Below are positions 1 through 11,200 of a stretch of DNA of 64,000 nucleotides, one piece after another (the first letter of the stretch is position 1; each line of letters begins with the position of its first letter). The notes beneath the pieces were generated by a model. That model worked only from the letters and a program-made list of their open reading frames with translations, made no database searches and was not told the DNA's origin. Origin of the DNA: Reticulitermes speratus (lineage: Eukaryota; Arthropoda; Insecta; Blattodea; Rhinotermitidae). Location of the stretch: contig JAJKFL010000042.1 of assembly GCA_021186555.1 (NCBI GenBank), forward strand, positions 17,026,521 to 17,090,520, in the 5' to 3' direction. The position numbers were made by a program, and so were the translations under genes.

Positions 1-673
1 TGAAAGACAACACCTTTGAAAGCAATTCTCCAAGTATCCCATTTCCATAAGGTTTCCCCAACAATATTTTGTATCTGTTCCTTGTTATTACCATTTTTTC
101 TTTGTTTATTTAATGAGGCTGTATCAGCAGCATGATTTACATATCATAAAATTGAAAATGATAGGAAAGAAACCTGTGTGACCAATTTTAAGATATTTAA
201 TAAAACCATAACAACGTTGGGACTTCCAAAACGGGATCTCCAATCGTCATTATTTGTGCATTTTGCCCACCCCTTATGCACAGGTTTCTGGCCAGATTTG
301 CTTTAAATTGCATTATAGTTTTAATTAATTGTGGTTTCTACTGAATAGCCAGTATTGTACTCATACATGTGGTGGACTATACACAATTGATTAGCAATCT
401 AACAGCTAGAAATATGATGGCAGTATGGAACAAATTCTTCCATTTCCTGCATTTCCTGTGGCATTTTTTGCCTACTGACTTTACATCTCCATTATACACT
501 GCACACTGTACTATGGGCTGTTCATCAGAGATCATATTTATTTATAAACATGATTGTACTGACTACTCTAAGAGTCTGTACATGGTCTCATTTTTATATA
601 AATACAAATTACTTGTCCAGTACACTCTAAACAAAACAATGGCTGTCTCAAAATACCAGGTTTTGGTTTTCAG
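1..673. other. Intron or upstream sequence of the first gene
   Basis: AT-rich sequence ahead of the first exon I can support. A plus-strand open frame at 369-722 reads through the splice acceptor at 671-673 and has no protein character, so I treat it as chance. Nothing else recognised. Confidence 0.5.
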
Positions 674-2457
674 ATTCACCCCATTGTTCTCACTCATCAT
701 GTTCTGGTTGTTCGGGAAGTGATGACAGTGAAAGTCGAGGAAGCTCTAGTGATGTTGAAACAGAAATACCTCCACAGCCACCCCCTCTTCTTCCCTCCAA
801 ACCTGGAGTAGGACAAACTTATAGCAATCCAGCAAGACAACCTGGAGAAAAGCAGAAAGTGAAGTTCTCCGATACAGTTACACATATTTTGGTACCTGTA
901 TGTATTGTTGCTGTATGTCTTGTCTCTATTTAGACATAATGTTTGAGTTTGTATCATATCAGTTATGAAACATTTATAGACAAGAGAATAACCATAAGCT
1001 TCTTTGAAGCCTATATAAATATCAGACATGGTTTACAATTGTAATATAAGTTTTTCCTTAATATCTGCCAGATACCAAGATGCAACATAAGTAAATCTTG
1101 ATGTGTGATGGAGATTCCACCTTGATATGGAAGTAGTTTTAGTTTCTCCAGAAAGATGAGATTTTATAGAAGTTAAAAGCATAAAAATCCTCTAAAAATT
1201 TTACAGTTCAGTTTATCACCTGTTGTATCCTGATGAAGTAAATGCTTATTAGTTTCACTCTATCTGCGAGTGTGAATGTATGTAACAACCATATTTTCGC
1301 TGTTCTGGCATTCTTCATGGACGTTTGACCCTTGAGGATGAGACCATGATAGTGTAAAATGTCTGGCACCAATCACCAAGTGATGTGGCACTACATCCCA
1401 GAAGAACAGAGACCTGAACTGTACTGATGTAAAAGCCTAAAAAAACTTTCATATTTTATATTGGAATTTGGTTCCAGGATCACAGGATATTACAGATAAA
1501 AGGCTTACAATTTTCCTGGCTTTTTTAAGAACACCAGAAACATATGTAATAACAACATTAATATATCTTCCTCCATAGGATCTTCCACCACCTTTGCCTG
1601 AGGAGGATGAGTTTGCATCTCTGAATGGTCCATGTAACAGCAGTAGCACCATCATTCCCATCCGGCCAGAGAGAGAACAAAGACATAATTTTTTTGTGTC
1701 TGATCCAAATCAAGAATTGGTGGATAGCCTTCCATTATGTCTTGGAAACAAAGATTATTTAAAGGACTTAGCCACATTACCAGGCACGTAACAAATTTCA
1801 GATCACTTCATGCTGATACAGTTGTCCATTTCTGAATCCACCCAAGTGACAAGGCCTATGTATGGATTTTTGGCATAAATCTGCCTCCTCTCACAAAACT
1901 TATTTATATTCTTTACGGTCTTGAATAATGTGGTTTATAAAGATTACCAGTTACAACTTAACACTTTCACTGCCAAAGTCAACCATGGTCGATTTAAGTA
2001 TTTACGTTGTAATTTGCCAGCATCGACTTTAGTCGATATAAAAGTTACTCTGCTCTGCCTTAAATAGGCCACGCACACAATAAGTTATTTCAGGAAACAT
2101 ATTTTACATCTTTATTAATCCCTAGCTGACAACTAGAACAAATATATGCATTTTATATATAATTTTATATATAATTATATTTTATAATTTATAAGATTAC
2201 ACACAAGTTGTTTAACATTCAATAAATCCCTGGCAATTTAACACCCTCGGGGATTTGAATACCCGGCAGTGAAAGTGTTAACTGGATACCTTAATTATAA
2301 TTGTGTTTTATGCTAAGACAAGCATGTGCATGTATTTCAGTATATGTTCAGAGCTTTTCAGTTTATTCTGTTAATCTTATAATATTTGCTTGCAGATGTC
2401 TCGGAGGAAGATAATGGGAATGGTACAATCAAGATTGTCCACTTTGGAGTTGTGTAA
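674..2457 (+). CDS. 3' end of an unidentified multi-exon protein (three terminal exons)
   Basis: Exons 674-897, 1579-1783 and 2396-2457. Exon one follows a TTTTCAG acceptor, starts with two bases of a split codon and ends at a GTATGT donor in phase 0. Exon two starts GATCTTCC after CATAG and ends one base into a codon. Exon three restores the frame and ends at TAA (2455-2457). The visible 162 residues are Ser/Pro-rich at first, then carry VKFSDTVTHI, an acidic DLPPPLPEEDEF stretch, and end IKIVHFGVV. No membrane segment is visible. The composition looks like an intracellular scaffold or the tail of a membrane protein, but I do not recognise the family. The reading requires a GC donor at 1784-1785. 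Using the GT at 1788 instead would end the protein after seven further residues. Upstream exons lie left of the window. Confidence 0.6.
1300..1408. repeat. Degenerate hairpin repeat
   Basis: Weak inverted arms (TGTTCTGG near 1300, CCAGAAGAACA near 1400) flank a TGACCCTTGAGGATGAGACC segment. The same plan recurs at 2533-2707, 38450-38590 and 57028-57190. The piece lies in an intron. Confidence 0.35.
1958..2281. mobile_element. piggyBac-type MITE with TTAA target duplication
   Basis: A 324-bp unit flanked by TTAA at 1958-1961 and 2278-2281. Perfect 13-bp inverted ends are CACTTTCACTGCC (1962-1974) and GGCAGTGAAAGTG (2265-2277). The interior is AT-rich and has no coding capacity. TTAA target sites are characteristic of the piggyBac superfamily, so this is probably a non-autonomous derivative. 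It sits in the last intron of the first gene, between the GC donor and its acceptor. Confidence 0.85.
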
Positions 2458-2505
2458 TTAATGCTGCAGCTGTATATTTAGAAGCCATTTTCTTGCCACT
2501 GTGTG

Positions 2506-2511
2506 AATAAA
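2506..2511 (+). terminator. Polyadenylation signal AATAAA of the first gene
   Basis: AATAAA lies about 50 bases after the TAA at 2455-2457, a normal distance for a short 3'UTR, and supports this stop as the true gene end. Confidence 0.55.
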
Positions 2512-2532
2512 TCATCTTTCTGAACATCCAAG

Positions 2533-2707
2533 TCTTCCAGGATGGGACACTGTGATGTTGGGTGAGTAGTTCCTGATGTTTCAAAGGATTGTGCCTTCAT
2601 CTTTAGGGTTAAAGAGTTTAAGTGTTTGACCCTGAAGATGAAGGCAATATGATCCTTAAAAGCAATGGGAACTACTCACCAAATGACAGTGTCCCATTCC
2701 AGAAGAT
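2533..2707. repeat. Foldback hairpin repeat just past the gene end
   Basis: The outer arms TCTTCCAGGATGGGACACTG and CAGTGTCCCATTCCAGAAGA are near-perfect inverted copies. A second inner pair (GAGTAGTTCC and GGGAACTACTC) follows. The centre has TGACCCTGAAGATGAAGGCA, a motif shared by other hairpins in the window. No coding capacity. Confidence 0.7.
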
Positions 2708-4116
2708 TTGAGTTTTCAGCAGCACCACTGAGTGAATCTCAAATCTCGCAGGCATCTTTTTTGTTTGTACATACTCGTAGAAATACTCATAAGTGCCAAA
2801 TAACTTCCAGAAAAATGTATCTTCTTACTGTCAGTACATATTAAAATACAGATGCAATATCATTTATTTTATACACACACACAGTAGTTTAGAAAGGAAA
2901 AGTAGCTATGGTTTCAACATGGTGATACAACTGTGAATCCAATCTTTTTCAGTATAGCAGCTCTCTAATTAATATTACATTCTAATGTCTACCATAGTAC
3001 CGAACCCTTTGCTCATTCTGTGTAGAACACCATACCTGAGGCAATTATTTACCAGCATAGACCACATAGAATCTGTGGTGTTCAAAGTGGCAGTGGGGCA
3101 GGATTTTCTCTTAATAATTTGGTTTTCATCTGTCATTTATTAACTAGTGCTCCATACTCTTTTATCATGAGCTCATTCAGTAGACCCCAGTAAGAAGAGA
3201 CTTGGTCTTTCCCCACTCCAAATAACACAGTAAAATGTACTAAAATTAAGAGTTAAAATATGCTGAAGTGTTTGCTGCTAAATTACTTTAGTCTTTTGTT
3301 ACCTGTAAAGGAAATGCAAATATTACATTCACACTGACATTAAATGGCCTGCAGCATGAACACCAGCCTTTACTAATTAAAGTCTTCTATGGTAATTCAG
3401 TGCTGATGTTCTTGGGTGCTGGCACCATTTAGAGGGAAAATTTTTGATCCTAAGAATGGAGATGGCATGTTTCTGTCATGTCAGCAACACAAACCCACTT
3501 CCACATAATGCCAACATGTCCTTCATTACCTCTAGAAATTAATGCAAAGTGCACTTCATACTTTAGAAAGGTACAATAGGTTTTTGCTGTTGTACAGAAT
3601 GTTATGAACACGTTTACTGGCATGTGAACCTAAGTTTGCACCCAGAATGTATGCAAAATATTCTCACAGGTTAAGAAAAGAACACTGGTTTTCTCTACAA
3701 CTAATTCAGGTACTATGCTGATAGCTGCAATAATTGTGGAAGTAATTGATGCTGATATCTCAGAATGACAATCAATCCAAAGTGTGTGTGTCTGTGTACA
3801 TATATAAAATTTGCTTTTGAATTATAGTTTCTATCTTATGGTGGTTTAGTTTGTATGAGGCCAGTTGATTCAAAAGTAATGTATTCTCTGCTTACAAATA
3901 ATTGAGTAATTCTTCATTTCACACAATAGCAGCTGGATAGCTAACTTATTCTTTGAAATTAATGTTGCTTTTTCATTCTCACTTTTCTCTGACCTTATAA
4001 CCGATGTTCATTCTTCTGCATGCGACATTCTCACAGAGTGTTTAGCAAAAGAGATTTATAGGACATCAGACATAATAAGGATAATAAATGGAATGAAAAA
4101 TGGAGGTTATAATTGT
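2708..4116. other. Intergenic sequence, nothing recognised
   Basis: AT-rich intergenic DNA between two genes that converge on it (first gene on plus, mRpL48 on minus). I see no exon, repeat or RNA gene. Confidence 0.4.
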
Positions 4117-4154
4117 ACCATCATAGTACACACACTGTGTATACTATGATGGTA
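4117..4154. repeat. Short perfect inverted repeat
   Basis: TACCATCATAGTA at 4117-4129 and its exact reverse complement at 4142-4154 flank a 12-base spacer. It may be a chance hairpin or a transposon scar. Confidence 0.5.
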
Positions 4155-4323
4155 TGTTCTTAAATAAATTATGATACAGAGGGCATGGGTATATATAGAA
4201 GAGTTTTAAAGCAGTTGCAAGGTTTGTTGATGAGCACCCTATATTTAGTAACAATATGTAGTGTAAATATTTATATAATCTTATCAGTGCATTCATTTCT
4301 GTACTCAGGATGTTCTCCTACGA

Positions 4324-4515
4324 CAGGGATGTCCAACCTTTTTTTTTTTTTTGGTAAAGGGTTCATGGGCCTCAGTGTAAATATCACACTAAGTGGTATA
4401 CCTAACCTTCTAAATCACTGTGTAATTTTTACAGTATACATATATATATATAATTTACAAATGTGGCCAAGGGCCGCATAACCCAACCTGGTGGGCCACA
4501 GGTTGGACACCCATG
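4324..4515. mobile_element. hAT-like MITE
   Basis: Inverted ends CAGGGATGTCCAACCT (4324-) and AGGTTGGACACCCATG (-4515) bound a 192-bp non-coding unit containing GGCC-rich patches, a T-run and a TA-repeat. CAGGG-type ends with GTCCAACC resemble hAT MITEs. The flanking octamers TCCTACGA and TTCTAAGT agree at only 5 of 8 positions, so the target duplication is decayed or misplaced. Confidence 0.6.
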
Positions 4516-5054
4516 TTCTAAGTGTTGTGTAAAAACAATGCAGTCATTGCTTTAATATTCCCCTATCTAGTCCAAATAGCTGTCTGGTTTCTTATATGTA
4601 CAATATTCTTTCTTGAAGCACCGAAGATCAATTATCCACTTACGTGAATTTGTTCTGTGCACGTGTTATTCCCAGGAACACAAAAATGAGCATATGCATT
4701 TATAAATGGTTAACACACATGGCCTTGAAAATGTCTTGCAGTATACCAAAACTTAACTTTTGCACCTGGTTGGAAAGGCACACATTATAGAACCAGTAAA
4801 AGTAAAATTACTGATTTACATTTTAAAGGCAGTGTCATGGTTTAAATTGCACACATATCTGCGTGAACTGGTCCAGTCTTTTAGTTCACACTGATCATGC
4901 AGTCACAAACAGTGATGTATTAGAAACTAGCTCACAAGACTAAAATCACTTACAAAGAATATTGCTCAAGAAAAGTGCTACAAGGATTTTTCTTTATAAT
5001 GTAAATAGACTTAATCTAATATTTTATTATGACTTTTATATAAATGCACAATTT

Positions 5055-5060
5055 TTTATT
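5055..5060 (-). terminator. Candidate polyadenylation signal of mRpL48
   Basis: AATAAA on the minus strand about 170 bases past the mRpL48 stop codon. It is the nearest good match in that direction. Confidence 0.4.
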
Positions 5061-5227
5061 ATAATAATAGTGAGCACTGTAAACAATTTTATATCACATC
5101 AGAAAAATAACATATCAATAATGAGATGTACCATTGCCATCCATACAGAGTATGAAAGCGTAAGTGTATCACTAGTATACAGTTCTTTTAAATATATATT
5201 TTTGTACATTTTCACAATATTGTTCGC

Positions 5228-8200
5228 CTATTTCTTCTTAGTTGGGCGTTCTAGATCCTCGAGCTGTGATTTCAGTTCTAACAGCTGTACATCAGGTACA
5301 TACCGCACTTCTTCATGCTCTTCTTTGTGTTCATGAACTGTCATGCTTAAGCCCTCAGGTAAGGCTGTCTGCAACACCTCAAAGAAAATTGAACCTATTG
5401 TTGATGGTAGGTCTACCACCTGTAAAAGGAAATGTATTTCCCTAAATTTCAGAATCTGGATGAGGAGACAATGAAATTACACAGACATATCCCATATTCA
5501 CATACAAATTACAACACATACGAGGGCTGTCCAAAAAGTATCCGACTATATTTTTTCCCGCGGTAAGTAATGGCGAAAGGGTGGGGAAACTGAGCGTAGT
5601 GGTAGAAGGGACTTTCATGCGCATACGTGATTTTTTGCTGCCTCGCAACACCGCCGGATGCGTCTGTCGCTGCCAGATAGTGAAGTGGTGTAACACGTGT
5701 TCGTCGCATTCTCGTTTCGCTCAAGATGACAGAATGTTTGGAGCAGCGATACTGCATCAAGTTTTGTCAGAAACTTGGGATACCCAAGCGGAAACAATCC
5801 GCAAAATTCAGCAGGCTTTCGGTGATGATGCAATGGGGGTCACTCAAATTAAAGAGTGGTTCAACCGCTTTAAAGATGGCCGCATGTCGGCGGACAGTGA
5901 CCAGCGTTCCGGGAGACCGTCAACGAGCCGAAATGCTGATGTCATTGACAAAGTGCGGACATTGATCATGGAGGACCGTCGTTTGACCGTCCGGGAAATT
6001 GCTGATGAGGTTGGGATCAGCAGAGGTTCCGCAAACACGATTTTAACTGAGGATGTGGGCATGTGAAGAGTGGCGGCAAAATTTGTGCCCAAGCTGCTTT
6101 CGCCGGAGCAGCAACAACTCCGACTTGAGGTCGCGCAGGACATGCTGGAGTGCGCCAACAGGGATCACTGGTGATGAGTCGTGAGTGTACGGATATGACC
6201 CGGAAACCAAGGTCCAGTCGTCACAATGGAAGCATCCAACATCCCCGAGGCCCAAAAAAGCACGACACGTTCAGAGCAATGTGAAGGTGATACTGACTGT
6301 TTTCTTCGATTACCGGGGTGTTGTGCATCATGAGTACGCACCACTAGGCCAAACTGTTAATAAGGAGTACTACCAAGAAGTCCTCCGTCATCTTCGTGAT
6401 GCAGTTCGGCGCAAGAGACCGGAGCTGTGGGACGCACGCAACTGGCAGCTGCATCATGACAATGCCCCAGCTCATTCATCACACCTGATCCAGGGTTTCC
6501 TGGCTAAGCACGGCATTCCGCAGGTTCGCCAGGCTCCCTACTCTCCTGACATGGCTCCTTGTGATTTCTGGCTGTTCCCGAGATTGAAGACACCGCTAAA
6601 AGGCTCCCGTTTTGACAGCCGCGAGGACATCATACAGAACGCGACGGTGCAGCTGCACACCATTCCAAAACAAGCCTTCCAGAATTGCTTCCAGCGATGG
6701 AAGGACCGCTGGGCTAAGTGTGTGGAGTCACAAGGGGCCTACTTTGAAGGGGATTAGGTATTGTAACCACCCAGATACAGAACTTTTTTTTCCCGGCCCA
6801 AGGTCGGATACTTTTTGGACAGACCTCGTACACAGCTGTAAACTGCAGCTACTCTCAGAAACTCTAAAAGTATCTACAGCAACAAGAATCACATGCCCCA
6901 TAATGAATGCACATTAAAGGACTTTTTCATACTAAAAACTGTGTATTCCATACTCTTCTCCTTTTATTAACAGAGGGTGTCACAAAATCATACAATTTGT
7001 TGGCAGATGCAGCACCGTAGGATGGTGGTATAAGCATGTACAAGTGAAACCCATTCATGGCACTCAGTAAACACACCAGCAGACACCTGTGTAGAACACC
7101 ACAGCTTTACTGGGTGTTCAGTTATTATAGATGATATTAACAGTGCAGCTTAAATATAGCGTACCAGGTGGTGAATCTGTCCAAACACTCTCACTAATCT
7201 GGAGAACATAGAAAGAGTCGAGAGAATGCTGTGCACAAGAACAGATGTCAGGCTGTTCATTCCGTCAGTGGAACTGAAAATGAATGTTGGCACTGCAAGC
7301 AATCATACAGGATCTTGGATATCATAAAGTGTGTTACCAGTGGGTACAACATTTACTGACACACACACTTTGAGAAGCATTGCACGTCAATATCATTGAC
7401 ACATTTGCAGTGGTATCATGCTGAGGGTGATGGTATATATGCAGTGGAATGTGGTGGATAATGGGATGTGATTTCACACTTTTGTACCCATGGGAAAATC
7501 AGCAGATATGCAATGGAGAGAGACTCCATTTCATCCCAACCAAGAAATTCAAGTCACAAGCATCCACCAGTAAAGTGATGTTGACCTGTTTGTCACTAGG
7601 GAACACTGCTTCTGGACTTAAAATCAGGTAATGACATAATCAGTGCAAACCATTGCTGTCAAAGTCTTCAACAGCTAAGACTAAGAACAAGACAATGTTT
7701 GGGTAAACTCCCTGACAGCATCATCCTGCTACACAGCAATGCCCATCCCCATGTGGTCCACAGAGTTCAGGACAAGCTAAATGCCACACCATGATGGGAA
7801 ATGCTCAAACATACTGCACCGCAGCCCGGACTTACCACCATGCAAAATTCACATCTCTGAAACATTAAAGAAAGCCCTCAAAGGCTGTATGTTCATGTCA
7901 GATGATGTGCAAGAGGCAGTGGCACAATGGTTTAAGCAGCAGCCCGAAGAATTCTTTCCAGACAGGATATGCCTATTTGTGCATCAATTGGACTCCTGCC
8001 TGAATGCCTGTGTTGATTTTTTCTAACTGTTGCAATACCGTCACCTCTCGGTGTCCTCGAATAGTTTCAGTTGTATGTGCCTCATATGGTGGGTAAAGCT
8101 GACTGTATAACTAAGCTTATTCATGACTTGTCAACCAGTAATTTATGGTGGCATTCCACCCACATCAGGTATAACTGTTATGTCATTATGACTTGCTTCC

Positions 8201-11200
8201 TTGATATAGACACAGAATTTCCTCCATGTTGCATCTAATGGTTACACCACAAGTTCGCTCCACAACAGATGTTCGAAAAACAGTACAATAGATGAAGGTG
8301 GGTATGAAATGTCTGCCATACAGAAATAGAAGCAATATCCAGTAGATCAAGTGCTGTTAAGAATACACCACTTTTGGGTAAGATGTCATGATACTCCAAG
8401 ATGACAGCTTCATGTTTTTATTCAGGGCTGATGAAATGCAGAAATTTCAGAAATAAATTAAATATGTTTCCATACATTGATACTGATGTTTACACAATAC
8501 CTAAAAATGTCAAAAGTACAAACTGTTGTTTATTTTACGATTTTTTTTAAGAATTTCAAATTCTCAAATTTGAATCACAGAAAAAGTTGTAGTGATGTGT
8601 GAATGAACCAGCTCAACAACTACTTTCCTCCCACATCAAAGCTGTGGCAAATATGCTGAAATGATCAATATGTTTCAAAACCTTCAGTTGCACTCATTTT
8701 ATATAAAACTCCATTACTTTGTGCAATCTCTTTCTGTATCGGTCATTGCAGTACACAGGAAGAAAGTGCTTCAAGCTTGCTTTTCTCCAAGTTAAAAATA
8801 ACTACCCTGACAGAAGTTTCTTGTATGATTCTGTTATACTTCCACAGCATGCAATCCCTTATTGAAAAATAAAACCTACAGTGGACATATCAGAGCATAA
8901 AGTGTAACAGACGACAGTTCGTGACACTGTCCTCAAAATAATGATCACGGTGGTTGGTGGTGACTGTATTAACTTTTATGCAGCCAATGTGTAAGCTCTA
9001 GTAATTATGATACTAATATCAGATCAGTAACCTGAATCCTTAAGAAAAATGTATACGTTAACTGTGATCTACCTGGACATTTCTTTCATATACAGTCATT
9101 TTGTATTCTGTATCAACAAGTGTGCTCTGTGGCTTGAACCTCTGAACCTGCAGTTGCTGAGGGGGTGTTGCCCATCTGTAAGACAAGAATCTGTATGTAA
9201 CAAGTACCGTAACACACAACAAACTAAACACACTTTTAACGCTTGGACTAGTACACTTGTACAATTACAGCAGCAGGTACCTGGCCAGCAAAGAGTTCTA
9301 TATGACATTTACAATGTGAAACTTGGCACTGAAGCCATATCGTTGTGACCTAATGTCCAGTCATAGCCTATACCAACATGGTCTGCCGTCTGCTGGCAAC
9401 TTGTAGGAACTTCAGCCTCATATCCATGATGCTCTGAACTGAAGGTCAGGCAGTACAAAAAAAAACCCACTGCTCAGTAAATACCACAATACCATTCATT
9501 CCAACTGAATATACAAAGCTGGAAAAGTATTCTTTACTAAAAAGGTGTTCACCATTTGTTATGGAATCAGGATGCCTCAAGGAAACTGGCTACAGGCTTG
9601 ACAACTGTCATGTCATTCTTGGCAGAGACAGGAATTTTTCTCTGTCCCACTGCAACTGACTGGCTCTGGGTCCTACCCTGTCTGTCATACATTGCATACT
9701 GGGCAATGTCCCTTAGGATAAGAAGGTTGGGGTGTGAAGCTGAATGCTCCCCTTCATTTACTGTAAAGGTTAAGAATGCACAGAGTTATATCTCTAACCC
9801 CCATACAATTTCACAGCACTGTGATTAACTATGCACAGAACACCTGTACCTCACCCTTCACTATATATTTCTCAGTACAGAATATATATATTAAAGCTCA
9901 AAAGTAAATACATTTGACCACCCAATCAAATCCAAAGAACTGTGTGCTTGGTAACACATCATGGTACATACAAGGGCTTGGATATATATCATGGTACAAT
10001 ACATCACCTGTGGCAAATATAAATTTCCCTGCCTCCACAAAATGTTTTCCAGAAATCATTTTCACCAGTTATAAACTTTGTAAACTACAAGAATCTTGAT
10101 GAACCTAAGGAACTCTGTTCAACCACCACTACATGCTCCTATAAGAATTTTGCATGGATGAATCACGGAGGACTAAAGAAACACACCACTTGTGAGGTAC
10201 TTGCACAAGAAACAACACTACCAACATGGAAACAAGCAATGGTTGTTGTGTCATTCAGTTGCACAATAGTGTCTTAGACCTTTCATATGCAGACAGTACA
10301 AATGCACTGTTGCCATGTGGTGTAATGTCATCATCTAATCACTCAAGTCACTCACACTTCACAAATAAAGTGTGTTATACATGGTAGATGGTTTGACCCA
10401 TACAGTTATAATGAACTGTTGAAAATAGCAATTTCTCTGTCTACAGGCTACCGTATTTTCATGAAAACATTTTACAACTGTCACCTGACTCAATTATCTC
10501 TACCAGATGGGCAATAGTACAAAACAATCTGACAGAACATAAAATTTCTTATGCATATATTCTAAGAGAGTGAAATTTAAGAAAAATTCTCTGGCAGTGG
10601 ATCAAGATGCAGTGTACCAAGAATCAGTCCTCCTGCCTTGTACAGACAGCGTCTTGTATCACTGATCACAGCACTGTGCAGAAAGGCTGCAACAACCGCA
10701 ACATCCCATGACAGCTGCGGTGCTCAAGTCAGCAATAAAAATAACCCCTGTACTCTCAATGAACACTTATGCTGGAGATTCACATGTTCATATAACTTCA
10801 CTGTCAGCAAAGACTATCATAAAATAGTTCCACAACAGCTATAGTACTTCTGATATGATATTATACACATACTTAAACATACAACACACAGTAAAATACA
10901 AGAAAAGGAAATACTCAGTTTCCTTTCTTTTTTTAAGAATGGTATGCAAAAGTGACAGCAAAACATCCCTACAGGCTAAAAAGCAATATCCAGGTTGAAG
11001 TCAAATGCAAAATTTTAGATTCTCTGGTCAGCAAGTGGCTCAAAAAATAATCTGAGGTTTGGACCATTAGGTACTGGAGACATAGAAAATAAAAATGCTG
11101 AATCTAAATATACATAAATGTAGTTTACATACCCATCTGCAACCTCAATACCCATAACTTCTGCAACATGGTGCACAAATCCTTGATAGCTCTCCAAAAC

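Noticed and set aside
1788-1793. GT donor (GTAACA) for the second exon of the first gene
   Set aside because: It shifts the frame and ends the protein after seven residues, while the GC donor four bases earlier yields a continuous C-terminus ending near a polyadenylation signal.
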